Positions 35,886 to 45,045 of a stretch of 64,000 nucleotides of DNA are shown here, piece after piece. Made by a program: the position numbers and the translations under genes. The notes beneath the pieces are model-generated. The model was not told the DNA's origin and did no database searches. It saw nothing but the letters and a program-made list of their open reading frames with translations. Every line of letters starts with the position of its first letter. The first letter of the stretch is position 1. Origin of the DNA: Strongylocentrotus purpuratus (taxonomy: Eukaryota; Echinodermata; Echinoidea; Camarodonta; Strongylocentrotidae); NCBI RefSeq assembly GCF_000002235.5, contig NW_022145612.1:19110360-19174359 (forward strand). Direction: 5' to 3'.

Positions 35886-38800
35886 GGGGTAAGCGGACAC
35901 TTTTTTTTTTTTTTGGTCTCGAAATTTGAAAATTTGACATTTTGCTCCGTTGGGGGGGGGGGGGGGGTAAGGTCACCTTTCTTAGGTCAGCCATGGGGGT
36001 AATTTTTTTTTTTTTTTTTTAATAATTAAAAAAAAAAAAAAAAAAAATCCAAAGGGGGGGGGGGGGGTTTTAGGGATTTTTTAGGGGGGTTTACACACAT
36101 AAAAATACCAAAGGGGGGGGGGGGGGGGGGGGGGTTAACCCCCCAAACACCCCCCCCCCCCTGCGTACGCGCCTGACCTTAATCATGTACCTAATAAACA
36201 TTTCGTATACAAAAACGTGTACCCAACTTTGGTAGCTCCTAATTAAAAAGGCATAACCAATATGACTTTGAAATTTATTTCATGATAAAGAATGACTTGT
36301 TTTCTGTACAATTATTATACCCTATTCATAATATTTCTGCCACTGGTGACTGAGCACTAGTGCCTTCAACAGTGGTTCAAAATCACCTTGTACCAAGTTT
36401 GGACCGATGGAACGAATTTGGATCATGCATATTGTGCCTCTTAGGTCAAAATTTTTAAAGTTAAATTATGCCTCGTGCTTCCGTGCTTCATTGTTTACCT
36501 TGTTCAATTCATATAGGATAACCTGTATTATTTAGTTTACAACACCCTTTATAGAATGTTCAGATTCCATAATATGCCATTGTGACGTTCATGCATTTCC
36601 AAACTTGGTGCATATACATAGAAACTGCCTTATCGCCAAAGTCTTTTGAAAATCTTTGCCATCATGTTCGATTAACATCACTATTTATATTACATGAGCA
36701 ATGTTCTTATTTTAGTAACAGGAAATAAAATAACGCTTGAGGAACAAAAATCCTTTCCTCCTAGATGAGAATTCTGCCCTAATGACCATCGTACGTTTTG
36801 GACAGGCACAGCATCTAAAGATGTTGGAGGTACAAGTCGTCCACTTTCTTCTTCAAGAAAAATGGCAGCGTTTTGCTCGAGTAAGTACAAGATGAACATT
36901 ACTCCCAAAAGTCACACATTCGAGCACATTTGATTTAATTTCACTGAATCTAATTCGAAGTAATGTATATATACATACTTGTACAATTTATTATTCATAT
37001 TGTTTCAATGAATCTTTTAAATGTTTTTTTCTTCATATTTGTTATAATCATTATGCCTATGTATTGTAAAACGAAATATCCATGTACCATGTGAATGAAG
37101 TGTGCTAATGAAATACAAATACAAGAAACACGATTTTCTTACAGAAGCACTCCTAACCAGTATTTTACACGTTATGGACATGTGGAATAGAAACTTTAAT
37201 GTATAACATTATTTTCCTCTTTCAGGCAAACACAAACAAACTTTAAATACTGTCCTCCTGTGAGAATGTTTCATAATAAGGTACCCTCCCATCCGAATTT
37301 AAGGAAAAGGGGATGGTGGTGAATTTTCCGAACACTCTCTCAAGAAGAAATACTTGCGAGGTTTTGACTGTAAATTTTATGTTTAAGTACTCATATACAG
37401 AAGCCATGTATATAATGCACTGTTAACTTTCTTACGACCTTTGATATCGTTAATGTTTTTGATATATATACTGTTCATTCATTTTACAATAAATACCTTT
37501 TGCACAATAGTATACAAATATACACTGCCTTGAGAGGTTCTGGTTAAAACTATGCGCAAGAGGTGACTCCAATAGTAGACCTACTATTTGCTGAGGGGCG
37601 CAGCCCCGAAGCAAATGGTACTTTTGGAGTCACGAGGCTCATAGTTTAACCAGTACCTCGAATAGAAGGCATGGTATATTTGTTTATATCCTGCATCAAA
37701 AAATTATTTAAAAAAAAAAAAAAAAAAAAAAACATTTTTTGGAAAAAAAATTTAGAACAAAAAAAATGTCAATTTTTATATAAAAAGATTTAAAATATTT
37801 TGTTTTCATTAAATTAAGATTTGAAAAAAAAATTGATTCAATTAATTTTTTTTTCTTTTTTTTTTCCATCTCCCAAATAGTAAACCAAAATAGTACTCTC
37901 ATGTAGTACTTTCTAAAAATAGGTCAAATTTTTCTGGTCATGTGACGAGCTCTCAACCAATCAAAAGCCAACAAATTTTTGATGCAGGATATAATTATGA
38001 CTATTACCATCATCATAAAAGTGCTTACGAATCTTTCTGGATCTTTCTGAATGTGTAAAGAATCAGGCCAAATAGGCCTTATTGATAATTTCTCTTGGCC
38101 AATCATAATGCAGTGTACATGGTGTATGTACCAGACATTCACAGAATGATATATAACAAGATAGGAAATGTTGCTATTTCGTCTGTAACTAACTGTGTAT
38201 TATACTCTTGATAAATCGTCTCCATAGCAACGCCTCATCATGAAGTTCACCATCACCGTGGTGCAGCTAGTAGCCATGTGTATCGTGTCGTTCGCAAGGA
38301 AGAGGATAACACCAGGAGATGAAGATAGAGCACAAGAGAAGAAGTTCTTCAGCGGACAACACTTCAAGGAAATAACATTGACTCCTACGGTCATTGTAAG
38401 AAAAGAAAAAAAATCTATATTTAATAACGGCGTTTTGATTTGTGCATGTTCAGATGCCTTCTTGTGCATAAATGATATACTGTAAACCCCTAGTTGATAA
38501 ATATGACGGTGTCATATCTATTAACTATTTGCAGACAGCGTAATGGTTTCCTACTTGTCTCAATTGGTTAATGTAACAATTTCTAATCGATATCGGCTGA
38601 TTTGCTTAACAGAACCACATGGTCGTTCTAAAGTAGTATGAATGTTTTAATGTGATTTATGCAATGGTTAGTGCTTAACTTTACAAGGCATCACATTGAA
38701 TCCAGTTTGTTATTTTGACATAGACGAATTTTATACAAGAGGTCATAGTGCCTAGAATCCAGAGGGTATGGATTTGAGGGGAGAAGTATAAAAAGTGAAA

Positions 38801-41800
38801 ATAAGCTCTTTCATATTGCCGTATAGTGTTTTAATTACCAGTTCTCGTACTTAATTGCTCTATTTTCTCTCCTTGATAATGGATTATATCTTTATTTCTC
38901 ACTTGTCGCGATATTTATCACTCTTTTCAAGCACCATACGGAAAGCTAAGTTATGATCATGTTGATTGGTCATGCTTCAATCCCCATTCCTAGGTGTATT
39001 AGTTAATTGTGTTTTTTCAGCAATCTATTATCATTTTATTGCGGTGTGTTTTTTGCTAAAACTCGAAATTGTGTCTGAGTGCACAATCTCCCCCTAAAGG
39101 CCAATCGTCTATAATGGTAGCAAATATCGTCTACGATAACGCTATATTAAGAAAATTATGTTCTATATAAAACCTGTCTAGAAAGTCCACCTGTCGAGAG
39201 TGATCATTTTACCTCTCTCTATCTTAGGTGATCTTATTATACATCAACATGTTCAACTAATTATATGGGCATGATTCAATTCTTAAATGACTGTGCATAC
39301 GAATCTCTTGTGTGTTGTTGTTGTTGTTAAAACTAGGCAAGGTATATAGCCGAGGCTGCCGTTATCTTCATCTGTATATTGAGGATGGGGGAATCGGCTA
39401 TGGAGATCAATTCAAGGCGTTCCTTCAAGAGCTACGCTAAGACACTGGTAAATTAATGAATTTAATTCTCTTTATATAATTTTAGTTCTTATCTTTTTGC
39501 AACCGTCTGTCATCTAAAGCATGTCAATTCAGGATTTAAAAATAAATATTTTCAAATTCAGTAAAAATAACCATTTTGAATGTAAGGATTTATAGATTGA
39601 GAAAGGCGTTTGTGATATTATATCTATTTCACGTAAAAGTGAGTACATTAGGTGGGTTTCATGAACACTTTCTTCTCTCTTTCTCACTTTTAATCATTAA
39701 ATCGCTAACTTTTGATTTGTATTAATTTCTCTCTCTAAGCTCTCTTCATCCGTCACTCATTTTGTTCTATACAGTCGTTTCCATATGTATATCTTCTGTC
39801 GTATGAGAAAGTAGCCACTTCTTCTATTTTGCTTTACCCAATAATGATATGTAAATTGCTTTTAATTTTCTGAATTTATAAGCGATTCATAACTTTACAA
39901 ACTTGAAAGTTGAAATTAAAAGTAAACTACATCATTTGAGACTCAAGAAATGAAAGCAAGTGGTAGGGCATCATATGTAAACTTAGAAATTAATGAATAT
40001 TGATTAACTTCGTAGGGACTGTAACCATTGTTATTGTTTATGTTTTTATAAAATCATTAAACAAATTATTTTGTTTGTGCTTAAATTTCTTTGATTTACT
40101 ATGATTGTTCTATCTTTAAATCTTTGAATAAAGAAATAACAAATACTGACTTTGTAAATAAGATCCTTTGTCTTTTGTAAATAAACTTTACAGTCTTACT
40201 TGATCACTTTCAAGTTATCAGTATTACTATTTGTTTTCATTTTATAATATAATTTTATATTTTTGTATTCATGTTTCATTGAACTTGACTTATAAATCAA
40301 CTCAACATCAAACAAAAATAAAATCAGTATATGTTCATTGCTAAATACTTTTCATGCACTTTGCTCGTGCAAGCCTACACCTCTAACCATTTGCGTTTTT
40401 CTTTCTAGATCGAGCTTCCGAGAAGGGCTTCATGATCATAGCAACCATTCTCTTTCTCCTCTGCATCCCGTTGAGGTTCCTTGGTTACAAGTGGGAAGAA
40501 GATGCTCTTATCATCATTGCAAGCCCCTTGTCGTGGATGTACCCTCTACTTCTATAGGTCAGTTCAGTATGTAATTATAATGGTAGTTTGACATTGGCTT
40601 CGCGTTTTATTTACTCAAAAGTAAAGGGTTAGGGTTTAAAGAGCACCCGGGTTTCAGGTTGGTTTGGGTCAGGACTCAGGGTTATAGGGTATTATATTCT
40701 GGGTCCTGGGTTGAAGTTAGGAATTCAGTAATGATATACTCTTTATGCTATGCATATAGGTTTTATAATATTTGCAGTAAAGTATATGCTTTTATGAAAT
40801 GTAAGACATTTGGACACAAAGAAGTGATAACAGATGTTTGATAAGAAGAATGTTAACGAACACTTAAATCGTGTTCTCTTTACATGCTAACATGAGATAA
40901 CGCGATAAATTGCGTGACAGATCTCGCCACCTCGGCCAGAGGTGAAAAAGTTGTGACGCCATTTTGTTGTTCTATAAGATTATCAAAAGTGAAAACATTA
41001 TACAAAGTAGGGAAATGTCATTTTTAGAAGCTTGTTTGTTTGTTTGTCTTTAGAGCTAATCAAAGCCTTGGTCCTTTGGTTGTCATGTTTGGACGAATGT
41101 GTCTCGGTGATATCGCCAAGTTTTCCATTCTGTACTCAACCTTCGTATTGATGTTTGCAGCTGGTAAGTCTAGTGCATCGTTTTTTTGACAAAATACATA
41201 CAACATTCAAACATATATAATAAATAGTTTAGTCAGTGCTTCGTTTTTCCGAATATATGTTTTCTAAAACGCTTTAAAAACACCTGATAATGTATCTATG
41301 TTGTACTGAAATTAAAAACATTACAAATATACGTTCGATATACATGCATATCTATGTTGTGACAAATCCAAGACAATGGTTTATATTTCGCGTGGTATTT
41401 ATCATTTGCTGATCTCTTTTAGCATAGCCGTCTAGTAAAGGTGTTTTACAATTATTCTTTGATTATTTCTGTTTTTATCGTTGACAGCATTCAACATTGC
41501 AGTGGACAGTGACGATAACTTTAAAGATTTCGAGGACTGGTTTGAATCGATAGCCACAACATTCTGTATGACCTTGGTAGATATGGAGTAAGTATTCAAG
41601 TTGAAGTGAATTATGTCAATATGTCAGGAAAAGGAATACGTCAGGTTTAAATTATTATTCAGCGAAATAATTAGTTTTTTGATCCTCTTAAAGGAATAAA
41701 TTGGGTCACAAAAAGATCAGCCAAAGAAGTTCCCAAAATAGAACCATGATTTGATCATCTAAGCGAATATTCGATGTCGTGTCCAGTGTCCAGTTTTACA

Positions 41801-43823
41801 GCCCAACACTCATTAGTCATACATTAGGGGAGACAAGATTATTGGTAAAAATTAACGTTCTTGACTCTCTAACGGGGTGTCCTTGGTCGATCCTTGTTCG
41901 GTGCTAGCACTCTTTGACAGGATATTTTAACCACGTCCCTCTCGATCCACGTGTATTAGATTTGTACCTGATCAATATAAGGTAAGGCCACTGACAGAGC
42001 CTTCAGGAAGAACATTTTGATACTGATGAGGCTACCCTGAATAAACAAGACCATATTCTTATGACAACTATTATATTTTTACAAAATATCGAGAGAAAAA
42101 TCTTACTTATGACCTTTCTTTTGTTACTTTTTATAACCTCAGGTTGTCAACACGAAGGACCATGCCAAACACCCTGGAATAGCTAGTTTTCTGATGGTCC
42201 TGTTTGCAATCCTTGTTCCTATCCTCCTGCTGAACATGTTGATTGCCATGATGGCCAAGACTTACTCAGAGATCATGGCCAGAGCGCTGATGGAGTGGAA
42301 GAGACAAGTGAGTTCCCTTTCTTCTGAACAAGATAATAATTTAAGAGATTTGACAAATTAAGCTAAGACTTCATTAGCCCTTTGTGTCACCTATTAAACG
42401 GTGCGAACATTACAATAGCATCTTAAATTATCCGACCATGATTACTGTACATGTCATAAAGGGGAGGCAATTAATTAAGGTATTGTACTTGCCCCTTGGT
42501 TGAGTTTCTGATGTCAGGATGTAAAGGCATAATTTATCAAAACATGAGGGATTTTTTAAAGGACGTCCTACGACAATGTTTCTGTGTTCCGAGATGCCAT
42601 TGGTAGGCCGATACTTCCATGAGTCCTTCGCGTTTATAAGGTTAAGGTAAGCCTTTAACTGTTTTTCCGCCTCGAGGTATTATCAAATACATTATCTTTC
42701 CCTTTTACAACATATTTTCTAAGATATATTTTACATTTTCATTTCAACAAGACAATTCTCTAATCATGTAATATCCTTATTCCATCACGATTAAAAGTGT
42801 TATTAATCGACCTAAATAGCATCACATGATTCACAGCATTTATCAAAGTATAGACCTATGTAGGTCCACTTTTATCCTGTGCTTTTCCTTTTTTTTCTTC
42901 TGAATAATTCCAGTGGGCAATGATCGTACTTCAGGCGGAGCGTACAGTAGACCCGAAGCAGCTGGCCCTATACCAGAAAGCATACTCGGCATCCATTACG
43001 TTTGATCACCCACAAGCAACCAGTAAAGAGACCAACCGTACCAACTTCTCAAAGAGTCTTGCTCCACCCACCCTCCTAACGGTTGGTACCGAGCTTCCAG
43101 GGCCGATTGATATACGAGAGAGGCGCCGATCGTGGGTGACACTCGCTCGAGAACAGGAACAGTAAGCGACATTTCGTCAATAAATTTACAGAAATGTGCC
43201 CTTAAATCCCCTCTAAAGTGTTGGGAGCCCCAAATTCGCCGAAAATTTGATGGCAAAATTGTAATAATATTGTATCATAATGTGAAAGTGAATGTCATAT
43301 AAGACACACTTCTGCAAAGATTTCCAACATAAAAATGTCTTTAAAGACAAATATGGCTTTAAAAATACATAATTTAGGTTTTCTGTTGCACACAGAAACT
43401 AAATTCGTCATTCTTTCATCAATATTCGCCTTCAAACACATTAGTTTCGAAAGTCCCTGCATAAATGTGTATTAAATAACAACCTTTTCCACATTATAAT
43501 GTCACTTCAAGTCATATCTCAAAAACCAACTTGTTTCAGCAAATGTATAAATGCTTACTTTTCTGGAGAAACCTGCGTCTCTAAATGTTTTAACAGAATT
43601 ATGGTGATGTATTAAGAATGTGAATCATCATTATTATCATCATCAAGTCAATTTATATGTCCATTTTCTTTCTTCTTCCAGGATCGACATGGAGGAAGAG
43701 CAGAATCTGCTAAGACGTAGACAGGATGACTTGCTGCCAATGGCTACAATGACTGGCAAGGGAGTCAGCTGTAGAGCTATACTCATTGAGAAGCTAATAA
43801 ATCCCAAACCAGAGGCAGCTTAA
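16393..43823 (+). CDS. Gene 2: TRPV-type cation channel (Nanchung/Inactive-like), 14 coding exons
   Basis: Exons: 16393-16725, 28940-29192, 30222-30353, 30796-31028, 31939-32164, 36765-36880, 38228-38395, 39337-39447, 40409-40557, 41054-41163, 41488-41587, 42143-42307, 42914-43161 and 43682-43823 (stop TAA). Borders are GT-AG and phases agree except for the breaks noted at exons 9 and 11/12. The product is about 828 residues. It has an N-terminal cytosolic region, ankyrin repeats (about 195-425) with [11 protein letters not shown] and [16 protein letters not shown]1-S6 (about 435-690), a pore helix before S6 and a cytosolic tail. S6 reads [17 protein letters not shown], a TRPV signature. Family members form tetrameric plasma-membrane or ciliary cation channels; insect Nanchung and Inactive act in mechanosensation. 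Orthology to one of these is not settled. Confidence 0.92.
17985..18340 (-). repeat. Dispersed copy of the 12-13 kb repeat, inverted
   Basis: Reads as the reverse complement of the minisatellite unit (GGGCAGAGCCCCCGGAAGC, CTTAGGGCCC) and of its flank (GCAGGCCTCGCGGAAC), with poly-G runs between. It carries about one unit, showing that the array at 12 kb arose by amplification of a dispersed sequence. Confidence 0.7.
19290..19630. repeat. CT-rich microsatellite cluster
   Basis: Two (CT)n-rich blocks (about 19300-19460 and 19550-19630) with short interruptions. Confidence 0.88.
20690..20935. repeat. Possible dispersed repeat with ATGGGTCC motifs
   Basis: A compositionally distinct block with repeated ATGGGTC(C/T) motifs and an AT-poor end (GGGTAGGGGTTTCGAGGC). 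It looks like an interspersed repeat; the family is not recognised. The open frame across it shows no domain. Confidence 0.3.
22833..23071. repeat. (GA)n microsatellite with a duplicated 60-bp block
   Basis: Long (GA)n runs. A G-rich block, GAAGAGGAGGGGAGGGGATG, occurs twice (about 22866 and 22929), a duplication of about 63 bp inside the tract. Confidence 0.9.
23560..23625 (+). repeat. Retroelement 3' tail with (TTA)n
   Basis: TAAGCGCTAAGGTACTAGCG followed by (TTA)n resembles the tail at 5860-5949. Confidence 0.5.
23804..24126. mobile_element. Inverted-repeat DNA element
   Basis: The ends AATAAGGGAGTTTACAGATA and TATCTGTAAACTCCCTTATT are exact inverted repeats about 320 bp apart. The internal part (23935-24115) is homologous to an internal part of the 9.3-10.2 kb TTAA element. 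Confidence 0.65.
24130..24216 (+). repeat. Retroelement 3' end with (ATACA)n tail
   Basis: An AT-rich segment ending AAATACAATACAATACAATG. The same ACAAT-type tail ends the LINE at 2.16 kb (inverted). Confidence 0.5.
27236..27268. repeat. (TCAA)n microsatellite
   Basis: About eight TCAA units. Confidence 0.9.
28440..28765. repeat. CT-rich microsatellite upstream of TRPV exon 2
   Basis: A long pyrimidine-only tract on the plus strand that ends about 175 bp before the exon 2 acceptor at 28939. It generates a long spurious open frame. Confidence 0.88.
28940..29192 (+). CDS. TRPV exon 2: pre-ankyrin and first repeat region
   Basis: Acceptor CCTTGCAG, donor G|GTATCT, phase 0 to 1. Encodes [19 protein letters not shown] onward, then [11 protein letters not shown] and [13 protein letters not shown]. 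The last part leads into the [11 protein letters not shown] ankyrin repeat of exon 3, as in other TRPV proteins. Confidence 0.88.
30222..30353 (+). CDS. TRPV exon 3: ankyrin repeat
   Basis: A 132-bp exon, phase 1-1, acceptor CACCACCAG, donor G|GTAGGC. Encodes [19 protein letters not shown], then [16 protein letters not shown]. The RATGRFF motif is the finger-like ankyrin insertion typical of TRPV channels. Confidence 0.92.
30519..30668. mobile_element. MITE, copy 1 of the GGGACTTTTAG family
   Basis: A 150-bp element with inverted ends of about 37 bp (GGGACTTTTAGATTTGCACG... and its complement). Inner inverted blocks carry GTGACATCCTTTTA and AAAAGGACGTCACA. A second copy is at 59779-59942. 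It lies in TRPV intron 3. Confidence 0.85.
30796..31028 (+). CDS. TRPV exon 4: ankyrin repeats
   Basis: A 233-bp exon, phase 1 to 0. Encodes [38 protein letters not shown] and [20 protein letters not shown]. The YFGE(F/Y)PL-x-FAA and [10 protein letters not shown] motifs are diagnostic for TRPV ankyrin repeats. Confidence 0.95.
31485..31897 (-). mobile_element. 3' end of an RTE-type LINE
   Basis: The minus frame reads [48 protein letters not shown] and [17 protein letters not shown]. This is the well-known C terminus of RTE-like endonuclease/reverse transcriptase ORFs. It ends in ATC(TATC)n-like repeats at about 31488-31510. It is 5'-truncated about 40 bp from the TRPV exon 5 acceptor. Confidence 0.88.
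31939..32164 (+). CDS. TRPV exon 5: ankyrin repeats
   Basis: A 226-bp exon, phase 0 to 1, acceptor CTTCTCATTGTAG, donor G|GTGAGT. Encodes [40 protein letters not shown] and [19 protein letters not shown]. The N-x-x-GLT-x-L and W-x-YG-x-x-x-x-x-AYPL blocks match TRPV repeats 5-6. Confidence 0.93.
32840..33950 (-). mobile_element. 5'-truncated CR1-like LINE with an internal fold-back
   Basis: The minus frame reads [50 protein letters not shown] and [19 protein letters not shown], the typical C-terminal part of a CR1-like ORF. The ORF runs into an inverted duplication (33345-33560). A (TTGA)n-type tail at 32838-32860 may mark the 3' end. Confidence 0.75.
33345..33560. repeat. Hairpin: inverted duplication of LINE coding sequence
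   Basis: Arms of about 93 bp (33345-33437 and 33468-33560) are almost perfect inverted copies carrying ACAAAGGAACATCCCTTCAC, with a loop of about 30 bp. The right arm continues the LINE reading frame and the left arm is the reversed copy. Confidence 0.85.
34184..34293. repeat. Small palindrome
   Basis: Arms of about 45 bp (CCATGGGTGTCGATCCGTAA and its near complement) flank a short centre with a poly-C run. A fold-back of unknown origin. Confidence 0.75.
34954..35108. mobile_element. Fully palindromic MITE (GGCCCGAATTCACAAAGC family)
   Basis: A 155-bp near-perfect palindrome with arms of about 75 bp (GGCCCGAATTCACAAAGCAA...) and almost no loop. The arm contains two copies of AAACCTCCTTTTGTT. 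Such GGGCCCG-ATTCACAAAG hairpins are common dispersed MITEs in aquatic animals. Confidence 0.85.
35743..36176. repeat. Poly-G/poly-C fold-back element, copy 1
   Basis: Begins GTGGCGTACGCAGGATTTTT and ends CTGCGTACGCGCCTGAC, so the outer ends are inverted. Inside are long G runs, AAAATTTCGCAACGACTC and a block TTTGACATTTTGCTCCGTTG followed by G-run and GTCACC. Related copies lie at 51652-52054, 55000-55150 and 57315-57460. Confidence 0.75.
36765..36880 (+). CDS. TRPV exon 6: last ankyrin repeat and pre-S1 segment
   Basis: A 116-bp exon, phase 1 to 0, acceptor CCTCCTAG, donor CGA|GTAAGT. Encodes (D)[20 protein letters not shown], then [12 protein letters not shown]. The SAL...VxxG...HLxML...KWxxFxR pattern matches the TRPV linker before S1. 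Both phases fit its neighbours. It is easy to miss because it is short and isolated. Confidence 0.9.
37505..37690. repeat. Imperfect fold-back
   Basis: Left arm (AAATATACACTGCCTTGAG..GGTTCTGGTTAAAACTATG) and right arm (CATAGTTTAACCAGTACCTC..AAGGCATGGTATATTTG) are inverted copies around a GCAGCCCC centre. A second inverted pair, TATATCCTGCATCAAAAA at 37684 and its complement at 37972, brackets the neighbouring poly-A stretch. Confidence 0.65.
38228..38395 (+). CDS. TRPV exon 7: S1 and S1-S2 loop
   Basis: A 168-bp exon, phase 0-0, acceptor CCATAG, donor GTAAGA. Encodes [20 protein letters not shown] then [20 protein letters not shown]. The hydrophobic stretch is S1; the charged loop is extracellular in TRPV channels. 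Confidence 0.88.
39337..39447 (+). CDS. TRPV exon 8: S2
   Basis: A 111-bp exon, phase 0-0. Encodes [20 protein letters not shown] then [11 protein letters not shown]. The RxxAE...hydrophobic pattern matches S2 of invertebrate TRPV channels. Confidence 0.85.
40409..40557 (+). CDS. TRPV exon 9: S3 and S4, with two apparent frame breaks
   Basis: Acceptor CTTTCTAG, donor GTCAGT. It starts in frame with exon 8 as IELPRR. The conserved S3 ([19 protein letters not shown]) and S4 ([16 protein letters not shown]) lie one base out of that frame, and the FYR that joins exon 10 lies in a third. The breaks coincide with GGG at 40425-40427 (one base short) and CCC at 40542-40544 (one base extra). The two cancel, so the exit phase (2) fits exon 10. 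Read literally, TGA and TAG stops would truncate the channel in S3-S4. Confidence 0.82.
41054..41163 (+). CDS. TRPV exon 10: S4-S5 linker and S5
   Basis: A 110-bp exon, phase 2 to 1, donor GTAAGT. Encodes (R)[38 protein letters not shown]-(L/F)-VVM-(F/I)-x-RM-x-x-GD is the TRPV S4-S5 signature. Confidence 0.95.
41488..41587 (+). CDS. TRPV exon 11: end of S5 and pore helix
   Basis: A 100-bp exon starting in phase 1. Encodes [20 protein letters not shown] then [13 protein letters not shown]. The pore helix and filter region (TLVDM) correspond to TL(G/F)D in related channels. Its exit phase (2) does not fit exon 12, which starts in phase 0. One base is missing at GG 41585-41586 or at the exon 12 acceptor. 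Confidence 0.88.
42143..42307 (+). CDS. TRPV exon 12: S6
   Basis: A 165-bp exon, acceptor CCTCAG, donor GTGAGT. Encodes [55 protein letters not shown]. The S6 gate region [10 protein letters not shown] is invariant in TRPV channels. The W of the following TRP-like helix is in place. Confidence 0.95.
42914..43161 (+). CDS. TRPV exon 13: TRP-helix and cytosolic tail
   Basis: A 248-bp exon, phase 0 to 2, acceptor AATTCCAG, donor CA|GTAAGC. Encodes [20 protein letters not shown], then a Ser/Thr-rich stretch and [16 protein letters not shown]. The start continues the helix after S6. Confidence 0.88.
43682..43823 (+). CDS. TRPV exon 14: C terminus and stop
   Basis: Acceptor CTTCTTCCAG, phase 2. 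Encodes [20 protein letters not shown] to [12 protein letters not shown], then TAA at 43821-43823. The 3' UTR follows; I could not fix a polyadenylation site. Confidence 0.88.
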
Positions 43824-44012
43824 GACTATTATTCATCATCAACGGTTTATTTGCTTCTCCATCTAATTTTTCTTCGTTATAATCTTCTTCATCCTCCTCG
43901 TCTACCACGTTTCCTTTTCAGTTCCACTGCTACCTAGTGATATTACTATTGCTTCAAGTTGTGCTGCTCCTTCTGCTGTAACAAGTAGTTGTATTAGCAA
44001 CCCTACTTCAAA

Positions 44013-44084
44013 TAATACTACAAATACTACTACAACATCTACTACTACTGCTGCTGCTGCTACTAATATTACTACTACTACTAT

Positions 44085-44128
<44 letters not shown>

Positions 44129-44129
44129 T

Positions 44130-44160
<31 letters not shown>

Positions 44161-44210
44161 GCTGCTACTACTACTACTACTACTACTACTGCTGCTACTA
44201 CTACTACTAT

Positions 44211-44243
<33 letters not shown>

Positions 44244-44273
44244 TACTACTGCTGCTACTACTACTATTTCCTA
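44013..44273. repeat. (ACT)n trinucleotide tract just after the TRPV stop
   Basis: A run of about 260 bp of ACT/ATT/GCT triplets, 190 bp after the stop codon, so probably in the 3' UTR or just beyond it. Confidence 0.9.
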
Positions 44274-44327
44274 TACATCGTCACTTTGCAGTTACTTTGC
44301 AGCTGCGGAAGAAAGATGAACAGGGCC

Positions 44328-44478
44328 ATGTCTTACAAAGAGTTGCGATTGATCCAAATCAATCGTAAGTCCTCCAACCTATCGCAAGTTTGCAGTCTCC
44401 TATCTCTGATGTACATAGTTGCGATTTATATCAATCGCAAATAAGTTACGATTAATATCAACTCTTTGTAAGACAGGA
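44328..44478. mobile_element. MITE with TCTTACAAAGAGTTG ends
   Basis: Inverted ends GTCTTACAAAGAGTTGCGAT and its near complement at 44460-44478, 150 bp apart, with inner GATTGAT..ATCAATC repeats. A non-coding fold-back element. Confidence 0.75.
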
Positions 44479-44499
44479 TCCAGATCTGTAGATACATAT

Positions 44500-45040
44500 T
44501 TTTACATTTTATAGAACATATCAATTACAATTTCTGTTGAGTTATGTGTGTTTTTTAATCATGCATCTCCGCTATTGAGACAGTTGCAACAAGGAGGTTG
44601 ATTGTCGAAGGTGAAGGTAAAGGTAGAATAGTAGTGAAATGACAAAATACAAATTCGATCTCATTCATCGCTTATAATCCTTAGAAGCTTGTTTGTAAAG
44701 TTATTAGATGCTTTATATTCCGAACACAGTCATATTCATGGTTTTGTTTGCTCGATAGTTCCCCTGAAAACCGTTTATGTCACATAACATTTGGTTTATC
44801 TTTTGGTTCAGTAATATATAGTCCTCTATTTTGAAAAAATTGTCTGACGGAATGCTTTTTAGACCAAAAGGAGTGTTTTTGTTCGCGTCGTGTTCATTAT
44901 AATGAAATGATATGTGCCTACAAAAAAACGTCTTTAAAAACGATAATCAAAAGGCATCGACCAAAAAGGCCAAATCGATGTCATTTTACACTCTGCCACA
45001 TGGTGTCTGGATCGTATTAAATTAAATGAATGCAAATCAT
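44500..45040. other. Intergenic between convergent genes, no recognised feature
   Basis: AT-rich sequence without exon-like or repeat-end signals. Confidence 0.4.
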
Positions 45041-45045
45041 TACAA

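Noticed and set aside
40409-42143. Programmed frameshifting in the TRPV gene
   Set aside because: No slippery site with a downstream structure is evident, and the shifts go in both directions at short G/C runs. Sequence error is the simpler reading.
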